DNA of 58,515 bases from Verrucomicrobiia bacterium (GTDB lineage Bacteria; Verrucomicrobiota; Verrucomicrobiia; Limisphaerales; DSYF01). Where the stretch lies: contig DASTWL010000092.1 in NCBI GenBank assembly GCA_035765895.1, forward strand, positions 1-58,515, given 5' to 3'. This document shows positions 45,461 to 55,068 of this stretch, one piece after another; position 1 is the stretch's first letter, and each line of letters opens with the position of its first letter. Made by a program: the position numbers and the translations under genes. The notes below the pieces were generated by a model that did no database searches, was not told the DNA's origin, and was given only the letters and a program-made list of their open reading frames with translations.

Positions 45461-45802
45461 ATGAACCCCACCGAAATTCCCCCGCCGCTGCCCGGCGAAG
45501 CGCCGCCCATGGCGGTCCGCCGCATCAACTGGTTCCTGTTTTTCGCCGTGCTGCTCGCGCCGCCGGTTCTCACGTTGCTGACGGCGATGGCCGGGTGGCA
45601 GAGCTTCCCGGTCGCGTGCCCGTTCGTTGGCGGCGCGCTGGCGGGCCTGGTCTGCGGCATTCAACTCGCGCGCCGGCTCGGCCAGACGACGAATGCGGTC
45701 GTGCTCCTGAGCTTTGCGTTCTTCATCGTGTTCGGCGCGCTGAGTTTTGCGCTGTGCTTCACGGGGTGCCTGCTGGGCAATTACAATTTCAACGTCCACT
45801 GA
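45461..45802 (+). CDS. Small three-span membrane protein, unknown function
   Basis: 113 residues with a Pro-rich N-terminus (EIPPPLPGEAPP) and three membrane helices (about 25-45, 50-72, 80-103); cysteines lie in or next to helices 2 and 3. No family recognised. The stop at 45802 is one nucleotide before the GTG of the radical SAM gene, so the two are translated together and it may anchor or feed that enzyme. The gap of 93 nt before it (45368-45460) holds a hairpin at 45380-45396 and no clear promoter. Confidence 0.65.
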   Translation: MNPTEIPPPLPGEAPPMAVRRINWFLFFAVLLAPPVLTLLTAMAGWQSFPVACPFVGGALAGLVCGIQLARRLGQTTNAVVLLSFAFFIVFGALSFALCFTGCLLGNYNFNVH

Positions 45803-45803
45803 C

Positions 45804-47198
45804 GTGGCCATTCGCGATTCATTGCCCCGGTTGCGGCTGACGGATGAACTGCTGAAGCGCACTACGTCGCGCTGTCCCGTTTGTCACGCGCCCTGTCCGG
45901 CGGAAGTCTGGCGCACGGGGTCAATTCCCGCGCGCGTCCTGCTCAAGCGCCTTTGTCCGACGCATGGCGAGGCGAGCGTCTGTCTCGCGTCCGATGCGCG
46001 CTTTTACTGGCTGGCCAAGGGCCGGCCGGAGAACGCGTGTTGCTCCGGCGGGGCAGCTTCGCCCGGCACCTGCTGCTCGGCGGACGGTTCGAACGTTGGC
46101 ACGCTCGGTCGCAATGCCCATCCCGGCGACGCCGTGGGCGTGATGGAAAAATTGTCCACCTGCCTCGCTCTCATCGAAATTGTTCACTCGTGCAACCTTG
46201 CCTGCCCGACGTGCTACGCGGATTCGCCGCCCGGCGCCGCCGCGCGGGTGGATGCCGTGCCGTTGGCGGACTTGCAACGGCGCATTCAAGGTGTGATTGA
46301 CCGCAAAGGCGGCATTGAGATTTTGCAACTGTCCGGCGGTGAACCCACGTTGCACCCGCAATTCTTCGAGCTGCTCCGGTGGCTCCACGCCCAGCCCGGC
46401 ATTGATTACGTGCTGCTGAACACGAACGGCGTCCGCGTGGCGCACGACGAAGCCTTCGCGCGGGAACTCGCGGCGACATTCCGCCCCGGCCGGTTCCAGC
46501 TTTACCTGCAATTCGATGGTCCGCAGGCGGCGGGCCAGGAATTCCTGCGGGGCGCGGATTTGCGGGCGACGCGGGAGCGCTGCCTCGAACGTTGCCGGGA
46601 AATGAAACTGCCGGTCACGCTCGCGATGACCGTGACGCCGGAGAATCTGGCGTTCCTGTGGGAGGCGATTGAATTTGGCCTGCGCTGGCCCAACGTGCGC
46701 GGCATCAGCTTCCAGCCAATGTTCGGCAGCGGGCGCATGCCCGCGGCCAAGCCGGCGGCGCGTTTGAACACGGCGGACATCATTCTGGCGGCGGTCGCGC
46801 AATCGGCCGGCTGTTTGCGGTTTGAAGATTTCACGCCTCTGCCGTGCGGCGACCCGAACTGCGCCACGATCGGTTATTTGTTGAAGCTGGACGGTCAGGT
46901 GCGGTCGGTGAGCGACTTCGTTGATTTTGCGAACGTGCAGGATTTTCTGGGCACGAAGGTGCGCTACCGGCTGGAGGACTTGATGAAGTGCGGATGCGAA
47001 TCCGAGCCGCTGGGCGACCTGCTCAAGCAATTCGAGCTGGACGAGACGCACACGTTCCGGCTGTTCATCAAGCCCTTCATGGACGCGTTGACGTGGGACG
47101 AGGATCGCATTGACCGCTGTTGCACGCACGTCATCCGGCCGGACGGAAAGCTGGATTCGTTCTGCCGTTACTACTCCGGATTCGCCGATTGCCGATGA
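45804..47198 (+). CDS. Radical SAM enzyme of the Tes/MJ0619 (tetraether lipid synthase-like) family
   Basis: 464 residues. The family includes archaeal tetraether synthase and MJ0619, which couple or methylate at unactivated carbon. N-terminal zinc-ribbon-like cysteines (CPVCHAPCPAEVW, residues 24-31, and CPTHG, 51-55) precede the radical SAM core: cluster CNLACPTC (C130, C134, C137), GGEP at 178-181. The C-terminal region has further cysteines (PCGDPNC, KCGCES) and ends CCTH-...-SFCRYY, as in that family. Residues 78-91 (ACCSGGAASPGTCC) form an unusual double CC insert where the family normally has GCP..CG.C. GTG start, coupled to the upstream gene, and its stop overlaps the next start by 4 nt. 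Confidence 0.82.
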   Translation: MAIRDSLPRLRLTDELLKRTTSRCPVCHAPCPAEVWRTGSIPARVLLKRLCPTHGEASVCLASDARFYWLAKGRPENACCSGGAASPGTCCSADGSNVGTLGRNAHPGDAVGVMEKLSTCLALIEIVHSCNLACPTCYADSPPGAAARVDAVPLADLQRRIQGVIDRKGGIEILQLSGGEPTLHPQFFELLRWLHAQPGIDYVLLNTNGVRVAHDEAFARELAATFRPGRFQLYLQFDGPQAAGQEFLRGADLRATRERCLERCREMKLPVTLAMTVTPENLAFLWEAIEFGLRWPNVRGISFQPMFGSGRMPAAKPAARLNTADIILAAVAQSAGCLRFEDFTPLPCGDPNCATIGYLLKLDGQVRSVSDFVDFANVQDFLGTKVRYRLEDLMKCGCESEPLGDLLKQFELDETHTFRLFIKPFMDALTWDEDRIDRCCTHVIRPDGKLDSFCRYYSGFADCR

Positions 47199-47932
47199 AT
47201 GTCTCCACTGCCTACGGCTGGCTGATGCTTGCGGGCATCGGCGTCAGCATTGGGCTGTGGACGCGCGTGGCGCGGCGGGATGCGCGGCTCGTGGTAATTT
47301 ACGTGGCGGCGCTGGCGGGCGCCTTTCTGGGGGCCAAACTGGTCTATCTCGCGGCGGAAGGCTGGCTGCACTGGCACGACGCCAATCGCTGGCTCGTGCT
47401 GGCCACTGGCAAAAGCATCACGGGCGCGCTGCTCGGGGGTTACGCGGGCGTCGAAATCGCCAAGCGGCTGGTGGCCCATTCCGGCGCGACGGGCGACTGG
47501 TTCGCGGTCATCGCGCCGCTGGGCATCATGCTGGGCCGCGTGGGCTGCCTCTTGCACGGCTGTTGCCTGGGCCGCGTGTGTGCGCCGGCGTGGTATGCCG
47601 TGGGGGACACGGCGGGCGTGGCGCGCTGGCCCGCGGCCGCCACGGAATTGCTCTTCAATGCGCTGATGCTGGGAACGGTTCTCTGGCTGCGCCGACGTAG
47701 AATTTTCTCCGGCCAGCATTTTCATCTCTACCTGATGGCGTATGGCGCCTTCCGGTTCGCGCACGAATTCTGGCGGGACACGCCGCAAATTTTGGGGCCG
47801 TTGACCGGGTATCAAATGGCGGCATTGGCGCTGCTGGCGTTGGGCGCGGTCCGTTTTCTTCAGCGCCGTTCCGCGGCGGTCGCCGGCGGTTCCAGAGCGT
47901 CGCCGATTGAAGCCGCGGGCCCGGTGCGCTAG
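47195..47932 (+). CDS. Non-canonical Lgt-like membrane protein
   Basis: 245 residues, about seven membrane helices. The overall pattern (KSITGALLGGYAGVEIAKRL, IAPLGIMLGRVGCLLHGCC, then HLYLMAYGAFRFAHEFWRD and LTGYQMAALALLALGAVRFL) fits the prolipoprotein diacylglyceryl transferase fold. The canonical Lgt signature GRxxNFINxE is replaced by LGRVGCLLHGCCLGR, which adds a His-Gly-Cys-Cys motif. Overlaps the radical SAM stop (ATGA). The pairing with a Tes-like enzyme suggests lipid or lipid-anchor modification; the acceptor is unknown. A true Lgt for the cell must lie elsewhere. Confidence 0.72.
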   Translation: MNVSTAYGWLMLAGIGVSIGLWTRVARRDARLVVIYVAALAGAFLGAKLVYLAAEGWLHWHDANRWLVLATGKSITGALLGGYAGVEIAKRLVAHSGATGDWFAVIAPLGIMLGRVGCLLHGCCLGRVCAPAWYAVGDTAGVARWPAAATELLFNALMLGTVLWLRRRRIFSGQHFHLYLMAYGAFRFAHEFWRDTPQILGPLTGYQMAALALLALGAVRFLQRRSAAVAGGSRASPIEAAGPVR

Positions 47933-47935
47933 AGT
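47907..47935 (+). promoter_or_regulatory. Promoter with -10 box 6 nt before M48 start codon
   Basis: TTGAAG, a 17-nt spacer and TAGAGT lie inside the end of the upstream gene. The -10 ends 6 nt before the ATG at 47942, leaving almost no leader. Confidence 0.6.
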
Positions 47936-47941
47936 CGCTGC

Positions 47942-48736
47942 ATGAAACGCACGAGGTTCGCAACGACGACGGGCTGGTTGTCCATTTTGCTGGCGGCGGT
48001 GCTGCTGGCGGGCTGCACCACGGTCCCGGAAACGGGCCGGCGGCAGTTCAACTTCATGACGCCCAGCGATGAAATGCAGCTGGGCTTTTCCGAGTTCGAC
48101 AAAATGAAGCAGGAAGTGCCGATCAACCACGATCCTGCCATCAACGCGCTGGTGCAGCGGGTGGGCAAACGCATTGCGGCGGTGGCGCCCCTGCCGAACG
48201 CGCAGTGGGAGTTCGTCGTGTTCGAGAGCAAGGAAGCGAACGCCTTCTGCCTGCCGGGCGGCAAGGTCGGCGTTTACACCGGCATCCTGCCCATCACGAA
48301 GGATGAAGCGGGCCTCGCGACCGTGCTCGGGCACGAAGTGGCGCATGCGGTGGCGCGGCACGGTGGCGAACGCATCAGCGAAGCGGTCGGGCTCCAGTTG
48401 CTCGGCGCGGTGGTGGATGCGTCCACCAGCAAGTCGAAGTATCACGACGCCTTTGTGGCCAGCTACGGTCTGGGCAGCCAGCTCGGGGCGGCTTTGCCCC
48501 ACAGCCGGCTCCAGGAATCGGAGGCGGACCACATCGGGCTCCTTTACATGTCCCGCGCGGGATACGATCCCGAGGAGGCGGTGAAATTCTGGCAGCGCTT
48601 TGCAGCCTTCAACCAGCAGCAGGGCGCGAATACGCCGTGGTTCCTGCGCACGCATCCGCTGGACGAAAAGCGCATCGAACAGTTGAAAGGCTGGATGCCG
48701 GAGGCCAAGGCGCAGTTCAAGCCGGCGGCGAATTGA
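47942..48736 (+). CDS. M48-family metallopeptidase lipoprotein
   Basis: 264 residues, lipobox LLAGC at 20-24, zinc site HEVAH (VLGHEVAHAVARHGGERI) with third ligand glutamate in ESEADHIGLLYMSRAGYD. This is the secreted BepA/LoiP-like branch, acting as a periplasmic protease or outer-membrane quality-control factor. Its promoter overlaps the end of the Lgt-like gene; it is therefore probably a separate transcription unit. No partner gene nearby; substrate unknown. The lipoprotein signal places it at the outside face of a membrane. Confidence 0.9.
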   Translation: MKRTRFATTTGWLSILLAAVLLAGCTTVPETGRRQFNFMTPSDEMQLGFSEFDKMKQEVPINHDPAINALVQRVGKRIAAVAPLPNAQWEFVVFESKEANAFCLPGGKVGVYTGILPITKDEAGLATVLGHEVAHAVARHGGERISEAVGLQLLGAVVDASTSKSKYHDAFVASYGLGSQLGAALPHSRLQESEADHIGLLYMSRAGYDPEEAVKFWQRFAAFNQQQGANTPWFLRTHPLDEKRIEQLKGWMPEAKAQFKPAAN

Positions 48737-48755
48737 AGCGTCGGTCCGTTCCGTT

Positions 48756-49604
48756 CTAGCGCTGGCAGACGGCGCAATAAAACGTGCTGCGCGCCGCCTG
48801 GACGATGCGCTTGATCGCCGCGGCACAATCGGGGCACGGCTGCCCGGCGCGGTCATACACGCGGAGCCGTTCCGTGTAATAATCCGGCGTTTCAGCGGCC
48901 CGGCCGAAATAGAACAGCCGGTCCTTCGCCTGCGTCCCGGCAAAATCCAGCGGGATCGTGCTGCCGCAGTCGATGGCCTCCTGCAACACCGCGCGAATCT
49001 GACCGTGCAACGCGGTCACTTCGGCGCGCTTCAAACTGCGCGCCGCACGGCGGGGTGACAGCCGCGCGCGAAACAGGGCTTCACTGGCGTAAATGTTGCC
49101 CACGCCGGCCACCAGCGATTGATCGAGCAGCCTCACCTTGATGGCCTGCGTGGAACGCGTCAACGCGGCGGCAAACTCAGGCACGGTAAATTCATCCGAC
49201 AACGGCTCCGGCCCGAGCGACTCCACCGCGGTTGTGTCGAGCGTGAAGCGGCCGAAGTAACGCGTGTCCTCATACACGAAATGGAGTTTTCCGAGATCCA
49301 AAATGACCGCCGCATGCCGGGGCAGGGGCGCGGCGTGCGGTTGCAGAAACATCCGGCCCGTCATCCCGAGGTGCCCCAGACAGGTGAAGGGCTGGCCATT
49401 CGGTGGTTGCCAGTCAAACAAAAGGTATTTGCCACGCCGGCGCAAACCGGCAAACCGCGCGCCCGTCAGCCGCTGCGCCAGCGCGCGTGCGCTCGTCGGG
49501 CGGATGACCTTGGCGCGACACACTTCGACACCACGCACCGTCTGGCCGCGCAACAGCGGGCGCAGGTGGCGGGCGAGGACTTCCACTTCAGGCAGTTCCG
49601 GCAC
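48756..49604 (-). CDS. mutM: Formamidopyrimidine-DNA glycosylase
   Basis: Removes oxidised purines from DNA; 282 residues. N-terminal catalytic Pro2-Glu3 (MPELPEVEVLARHL), lysine in GKYLLFD, helix-two-turn-helix region (LLDQSLVAGVGNIYASEALF) and C-terminal zinc finger (CPDC...CAVC with RVYDRAGQPC) are all present, so it looks complete. Convergent with the M48 gene and divergent from pyk, with 104 nt between the starts of mutM and pyk. It could in principle be endonuclease VIII-like, but the Lys position fits Fpg. The finger carries the loop TERLRVYDRAG typical of Fpg. Confidence 0.93.
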   Translation of the reverse strand: MPELPEVEVLARHLRPLLRGQTVRGVEVCRAKVIRPTSARALAQRLTGARFAGLRRRGKYLLFDWQPPNGQPFTCLGHLGMTGRMFLQPHAAPLPRHAAVILDLGKLHFVYEDTRYFGRFTLDTTAVESLGPEPLSDEFTVPEFAAALTRSTQAIKVRLLDQSLVAGVGNIYASEALFRARLSPRRAARSLKRAEVTALHGQIRAVLQEAIDCGSTIPLDFAGTQAKDRLFYFGRAAETPDYYTERLRVYDRAGQPCPDCAAAIKRIVQAARSTFYCAVCQR

Positions 49605-49708
49605 GCGCTGAATTTAATGATTCCACGGCACAATAAAAGCCGCGGCTGGATCCGGTGTTTTTGCTTTGCAGCGCCGGTGGCCCCACTAAGCTCCCGGCCG
49701 GTTTTGAT

Positions 49709-51115
49709 ATGAGACGAACGAAGATAGTCGCAACCCTGGGCCCGGCCACGGAATCGCCGGAGATGATCCGCAAGCTGGTGGCCGCCGGCATGAACGTGGC
49801 GCGCCTGAACATGTCGCACGCGCCGCACGACTGGATCCGCCGCATCGTGCCGGAAATCCGCGCCGCCGCGAAGGAGCAGGGACGGTTTGTCGGCATTCTG
49901 CTCGACACGCAGGGTCCGGCCATTCGCACGGGCGACCTGCCGACGAAGCTCGATCTCAAGCCGGGCCAGAAATTCACCTTCACCGTGCGCGGCGAGACGC
50001 GCGAGGAACATCATTCGGTGGATGTGAACTACGAGAACTTCGTGAATGACATCAGCGTGGGCGACATCGTGCTCGTGGACAACGGCACGATTCACATGCG
50101 CGTGTTGAAGAAGCACGAGAACAAGATCGAATGCGAAGTGCTGACGCCCGGTCAGTTGGGCAGCCGCCGGCACATCAACCTGCCCGGCGTCAAGGTCAGC
50201 CTGCCGGCGTTGACGGCCAAGGACCTGGCCGACGTGGCGGTCGGCCTGGAAGTGGGTGTGGACTACATCGCGCTCTCGTTCGTCCGCGAGGCCAAGGACA
50301 TTTTGCAGTTGCGCGCGGTGATCGGCGACCGGAGCAATCCGCCGCAGATCGTCGCCAAGATCGAAGACCAGGAGGCCGTTCGGAACCTCGACGCGATCGT
50401 CAGCGAGGCGGACGCCATCATGGTGGCGCGCGGCGACCTGGGCATCGAATGTCCCTACGAGGAGCTGCCGATCATTCAGCGGCGCATCGTGAAAACCTGC
50501 ATGCGCGCGGGCAAGCCGTTCATCATCGCGACCCACATGCTCGAAAGCATGATTGAAAACCCGCATCCGACGCGGGCCGAAGTGACCGACGTGGCCAACG
50601 CAGTTTACGAGCAGGCGGACGCCATCATGCTCAGCGGCGAAACCACCGTGGGCAAGAATCCGCTCAAGTGCATCGAGGTGCTCGACAAGATCGCCTGCCG
50701 CATCGAACGCAGCGGCGGCGCCAATTTTCAGGAGCAGGCCGTGCTTACGACCCCCCGGCAGAAGCTGGTCAAGAGCGCGGTGGTCATGGCCAACGACCTC
50801 AAGGCCGAGGCAATTGTCGTCTTCACCTACGCGGGCAACATGGCGCGCTACGCGGCGTGGATGCGGCCACGTCATTCCTCGATTTATGTGGCGTGCGACA
50901 GCGAGCACGTGGCCAACGCGCTCGCGCTCAACTGGGGTGTGGTGCCCAAGATCGTGCCGTTCGACCGCATTCAACCCGAGAACACCATCAATGCAGCGCT
51001 CAACCTGCTGCGGACGGAAGGAGCCTTGAAAGCGGGCAGCACGGCGGTGGTGATTGGCGCGGTTTCCACCGGCACCGAAATCATCGACGCGGTGCAAATG
51101 CGCACCATCGACTAA
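49709..51115 (+). CDS. pyk: Pyruvate kinase
   Basis: Last step of glycolysis, phosphoenolpyruvate to pyruvate with ATP; 468 residues. Typical blocks: KIVATLGPATESPEMIRKLV, GPAIRTGDLP, VDYIALSFVREAKDI, AKIEDQEAVRNLD, MVARGDLGIECPYEELP, the active-site-distal ATHMLESMIENPHPTRAEVTD (His where most have Gln) and IMLSGETTVGKNP; C-terminal domain ends GTEIIDAVQMRTID. Start ATG 49709 chosen over in-frame 49655. A TAAGCT -10-like box lies 17 nt upstream. Its stop overlaps the convergent phosphoribosyltransferase by 4 nt. Confidence 0.95.
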   Translation: MRRTKIVATLGPATESPEMIRKLVAAGMNVARLNMSHAPHDWIRRIVPEIRAAAKEQGRFVGILLDTQGPAIRTGDLPTKLDLKPGQKFTFTVRGETREEHHSVDVNYENFVNDISVGDIVLVDNGTIHMRVLKKHENKIECEVLTPGQLGSRRHINLPGVKVSLPALTAKDLADVAVGLEVGVDYIALSFVREAKDILQLRAVIGDRSNPPQIVAKIEDQEAVRNLDAIVSEADAIMVARGDLGIECPYEELPIIQRRIVKTCMRAGKPFIIATHMLESMIENPHPTRAEVTDVANAVYEQADAIMLSGETTVGKNPLKCIEVLDKIACRIERSGGANFQEQAVLTTPRQKLVKSAVVMANDLKAEAIVVFTYAGNMARYAAWMRPRHSSIYVACDSEHVANALALNWGVVPKIVPFDRIQPENTINAALNLLRTEGALKAGSTAVVIGAVSTGTEIIDAVQMRTID

Positions 51116-51765
51116 CCGGGTGCGGCGGCGGGTGCGGGAAGCGGCGTTTGCCGTCCTGCATCCAGCAGTTGAATGACCTCTTCGTCGCTCGTCTGGTCAA
51201 AGACATCGTAGTAGCAGCCGATGGCCTCCAGGGCGGGATCGTTGATCAAGGTCAGGATCTCGTCGGCGAGCCGGCCCAGGCGGTTGACGGCGTGGGTGGA
51301 AGCGACCGGAACCGCGACGACAACGCGCCGGGCCCGTTGGGCGCGCACGGAACGGGCGGCGGCCTCCATGGTGGCACCGGTGGCAAGCCCGTCGTCCACC
51401 AACAACACCTGAAACCCGGACAGTGGCGGCCGGCGGTTGATGGCAAACAGGCGTTCCACCCGCGCCAGCCGTTGTTTTTCCTCGGCGATGACCCGGTCCA
51501 GCGCCGGACTGCCGGTGGGCGCGGCCGGATCAAGCAGTTGGATGCCGCGTTCCGCGATCGCACCGACGGCGAATTCGCGCTGCACCGGATGGCCGATTTT
51601 GCGCACAACCAAAGCATCCAGCGGCCGGGTCAGCGCGCGGGCGACCTCCGCCGCAACCACCACGCCTCCGCGCGGCAAACCGAGCACCATGTCGATGGGC
51701 GTTCCGCGTTCCTTCAACCGACGCCCCAACAATGCACCGGCCTCTTTGCGATTGGCAAACCTCAC
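51112..51765 (-). CDS. Phosphoribosyltransferase-family protein
   Basis: 217 residues, type I phosphoribosyltransferase fold with PRPP motif VLLVDDGLATGATM and an N-terminal RFANRKEAGALLGRRL start. This family (often called a phosphoribosyltransferase of unknown substrate, sometimes fused to a hydrolase) has no assigned base. It was started at a GTG at 51765 with GGAAG 8 nt upstream; the open frame extends further but into sequence overlapping the terminator of the next gene. It is tail-to-tail with pyk by 4 nt. Confidence 0.8.
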   Translation of the reverse strand: MRFANRKEAGALLGRRLKERGTPIDMVLGLPRGGVVVAAEVARALTRPLDALVVRKIGHPVQREFAVGAIAERGIQLLDPAAPTGSPALDRVIAEEKQRLARVERLFAINRRPPLSGFQVLLVDDGLATGATMEAAARSVRAQRARRVVVAVPVASTHAVNRLGRLADEILTLINDPALEAIGCYYDVFDQTSDEEVIQLLDAGRQTPLPAPAAAPG

Positions 51766-51800
51766 ATCGCAACTTCCAGCCGCCGCGTCCCAAATGCAAA

Positions 51801-51828
51801 CGCCCGCGAACCAGGCGGCCCGCGGGCG
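51801..51828 (-). terminator. Possible terminator of pyrH
   Basis: CGCCCGCG (51801-51808) and CGCGGGCG (51821-51828) form an 8-bp stem with 12-nt loop, followed on the minus strand by TTTGCATTTGGG. The T-run is weak. Confidence 0.5.
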
Positions 51829-51844
51829 CGAGAGTGGTCGTCGG

Positions 51845-52630
<786 letters not shown>

Positions 52631-52716
52631 TCAATCCAAGCCGGGACCGGCAGGTTGAAAAGGCGCGGCCGGAGGCGTTGCCGTTCGCCGCCAACGCCGA
52701 ATTGTCACTTTGGACT

Positions 52717-52745
52717 TTGAACCCCGCGGGGCGAATCCGTAGGCT
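52717..52745 (+). promoter_or_regulatory. murJ promoter placing the start at or next to the ATG
   Basis: TTGAAC, 17-nt spacer, TAGGCT, then 8 nt to the ATG at 52754. Transcription would begin at about the start codon, and no Shine-Dalgarno sequence is present. Confidence 0.65.
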
Positions 52746-52753
52746 GCGCGCGC

Positions 52754-54331
52754 ATGTCGCAAATGCTCAAGTCTTCGGGCGCGATGGCCGTCGCCACGCT
52801 GACCAGCCGCCTGCTCGGCATGGTGCGCGAAATGGTTTACAGCTGGTTCATGGGCTCCGGCGAGGTCGCGGGCGCGTTCATGCTGGCGTTCACCATTCCC
52901 AACCTCTTCCGCCGGCTGCTGGGCGAGGGCGCGCTGACGGCGGCGTTCATTCCCATTTTCAAGGAGAAGGAGCGCACGGCGGGCGAAGCCGAAATGTGGC
53001 GGGCCGCGAACGTGACCATTTCGGCGCTCATCCTCGCGGCCACGGTCATCATTGCGCTGGCGATGATCGGGCTGAGTGTCGCGTTGCACTGGGGCCATTT
53101 TTCCGCGGCCACCACGCTCATGCTGCACCTGTTGCGGTGGATGTTTCCCTACATGCTGCTGGTCTGCCTCGCGGCGGTGTTCATGGGCATGCTCAACGCC
53201 CGCGGGCATTTTTTCATTCCGGCCATGGGCGCCACGATGTTGAACGTGGTGATGATTTCGGCGGTCGTGTTTCTGGCGCCGCACTTCGGCACGGAACTGC
53301 GGGAAAAGGTGTTCGCGCTGGCCATCGGCGTGCTGTTCGCCGGCGTGGCGCAGGCGGGGTTTCAACTGCCCAGCCTGCGGCGGGAAGGCTTTCGCTTCCG
53401 GTGGGTTTCGCCATTCGGAGATCCCACTGTGCGTCACGTCATCGAACGCATGATCCCCGGCACCATCGGCATGGCGTCGTATCAGATCAACGTCCTGCTG
53501 ACGCAAAGTCTCGCCTTTTGGGTGGGGGCGAGCATCGTGGCGTCGTTCCAGTATTCGGTCCGGTTGATGGAACTGCCCCAGGGCCTGTTTGGCATTTCGC
53601 TGGCCACATATCTGTTGCCGACGTTGACCGGGCTGGCCGCGGAAAAGAAATATGACGACTTCCGCGCCACGTTGCGGCAGGGCGTGTCGCACCTGTTGTT
53701 CCTGAATCTGCTGGCGTCCGTGTTGCTGGTCACATTGTCCGAACCGATCATCCGGGTCATTTACGAACGCGGCCGTTTCGCGGCCGATGGCTCCACCGAT
53801 GCGGTGGCCTTTGCGCTCGCGTGTCTGGCGCCCGGCCTCGTCATGTTTTCCACGGTGAACGTGCTGGCCCGCGCGTTCTATGCCTTGGGCGACACGCGGA
53901 CGCCGATGCTGGTCAGCGTGTTTTGCCTCGTGCTGAACCTGGTGTTCACGGTGGTGCTGCTCATTCTGTTCAAACCCGGCTACAAGCAGGGCGGGTTGGG
54001 CGTGGCCAACACGTTGAGCGCGCTCTTCAACGCCGGTTTGCTCGCGTATGCCCTGCGACGGAAACTCCGGCGCCTGGGCTGGCATGAACTGCGGCAGGCC
54101 TTGAACCCGCTGCTGGCGGCGGGCGTGGTGGCGGGATTGGTGGCCTGGTTTGGCGGTCGGTTTTGGGAAAGCCATCTCGGGCATGGCAACCTCGCATTGA
54201 AAATTGGCGCGGTCTTTGCCCCTGCTTCCGTCGCCGCGCTGGCCTACTGGGCCGTGGCTTGGTGGCTGAGGGTGCCCTCCGCGGGCGAAATCGGAAAACT
54301 GCTGACCGGCTGGCGGCGCCGGGTGGGTTGA
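52754..54331 (+). CDS. murJ: Lipid II flippase MurJ (MviN)
   Basis: Flips the peptidoglycan precursor lipid II across the inner membrane; 525 residues with about 14 helices, the family's usual architecture. Recognised from [18 protein letters not shown]-like start ([20 protein letters not shown]), [46 protein letters not shown], the central [21 protein letters not shown] and [12 protein letters not shown]. All normal hallmarks present. The transcript is probably leaderless (see promoter). It is followed by the rpmH cluster, 211 nt away with its own promoter. Confidence 0.94.
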   Translation: MSQMLKSSGAMAVATLTSRLLGMVREMVYSWFMGSGEVAGAFMLAFTIPNLFRRLLGEGALTAAFIPIFKEKERTAGEAEMWRAANVTISALILAATVIIALAMIGLSVALHWGHFSAATTLMLHLLRWMFPYMLLVCLAAVFMGMLNARGHFFIPAMGATMLNVVMISAVVFLAPHFGTELREKVFALAIGVLFAGVAQAGFQLPSLRREGFRFRWVSPFGDPTVRHVIERMIPGTIGMASYQINVLLTQSLAFWVGASIVASFQYSVRLMELPQGLFGISLATYLLPTLTGLAAEKKYDDFRATLRQGVSHLLFLNLLASVLLVTLSEPIIRVIYERGRFAADGSTDAVAFALACLAPGLVMFSTVNVLARAFYALGDTRTPMLVSVFCLVLNLVFTVVLLILFKPGYKQGGLGVANTLSALFNAGLLAYALRRKLRRLGWHELRQALNPLLAAGVVAGLVAWFGGRFWESHLGHGNLALKIGAVFAPASVAALAYWAVAWWLRVPSAGEIGKLLTGWRRRVG

Positions 54332-54431
54332 GGTTTGCTCGACGGGCCGCCGCCGGGTGATGGACGGGAGCAATTGCGGGCCGTCCGCGTCGAACGGCCG
54401 TTTTCACCGTTCCCGAACCCGCCCGGTTGCC

Positions 54432-54459
54432 TTGACACAAGGGGCTTCATTGTTATTCT
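54432..54459 (+). promoter_or_regulatory. rpmH operon promoter
   Basis: TTGACA (54432-54437), 16-nt spacer, TATTCT (54454-54459), 83 nt before rpmH: a near-consensus sigma70 promoter. Confidence 0.7.
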
Positions 54460-54542
54460 CCGGCGCTCCGCTCGCGGCGGTGGGTCCGGGTCAAACTGAC
54501 TCTGGGCCGGGTTCGCGGCGGGAATTGATTTTTTGCCAAGCT

Positions 54543-54680
54543 ATGAAACGCCAATACCAACCGTCGAAAATTCGCCGCAAGCGCCAGCATGGTTTCCGCG
54601 CGCGCAACAAGACCAAGCGCGGCGCTGCCACCATTGCGCGCCGTCGTCGTGCCGGGCGCAAGCGCCTGACGCCGGTTTGA
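54543..54680 (+). CDS. rpmH: 50S ribosomal protein L34
   Basis: 45 residues, the normal size for L34: [20 protein letters not shown] and then [19 protein letters not shown]. It sits at the head of the conserved rpmH-rnpA-yidD-yidC-jag gene order and has a strong promoter upstream. The bacterial dnaA usually found in front of rpmH is absent; murJ is there instead. A start other than the ATG at 54543 would add a basic, non-family extension. It is translated 4 nt before rnpA. Confidence 0.96.
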   Translation: MKRQYQPSKIRRKRQHGFRARNKTKRGAATIARRRRAGRKRLTPV

Positions 54681-54684
54681 GGCC

Positions 54685-55068
54685 ATGACGGGCCCGGCTC
54701 AGCGCCTGCGCTTTGGGCGCGGGATGCACATCAAGCACGGCCGGGATTTTGCCCGGGTGCGGGAGCAGGGCGGGCGGCTGGCCAGCGGTTGTCTGGTGGC
54801 CAACTGGTTGCGGTTGCCGGCGGGGTCCGCCTCGCGGCTGGGCGTGGTGGCCGGCAGCAAAATTGGGGGAGCCGTCCTGCGGAGCCGGGTTAAACGTCTC
54901 CTACGCGAATCGTTTCGCCTCCACCAACTTGAACTCGCCGGGCCCGTGGATTTGGTGTTGGTTGCGCGGCCGTCCATTGCGCGCGGGGATTTTGTCACGG
55001 TGGAACGGGATTTTTTGGCGGCGTTGCGCAAGGCCGGTTTGCTGAAGGCGCCGGCGGCAAGCGAATGA
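54685..55068 (+). CDS. rnpA: Ribonuclease P protein component
   Basis: Protein subunit of RNase P, which matures the 5' end of tRNAs; 127 residues. The RNR-like basic helix is visible ([18 protein letters not shown]), with the preceding [19 protein letters not shown] region binding RNA. The N-terminus starts 4 nt after the rpmH stop, and its end overlaps yidD (ATGA). The catalytic RNA is not encoded in this window. Length is slightly above the usual 110-120 residues because of a short C-terminal extension. Confidence 0.93.
   Translation: MTGPAQRLRFGRGMHIKHGRDFARVREQGGRLASGCLVANWLRLPAGSASRLGVVAGSKIGGAVLRSRVKRLLRESFRLHQLELAGPVDLVLVARPSIARGDFVTVERDFLAALRKAGLLKAPAASE

Noticed and set aside
54332-54542. 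Possible replication origin or dnaA region near rpmH
   Set aside because: No DnaA-box cluster TTATNCACA is visible and dnaA is absent; only the rpmH promoter is seen.
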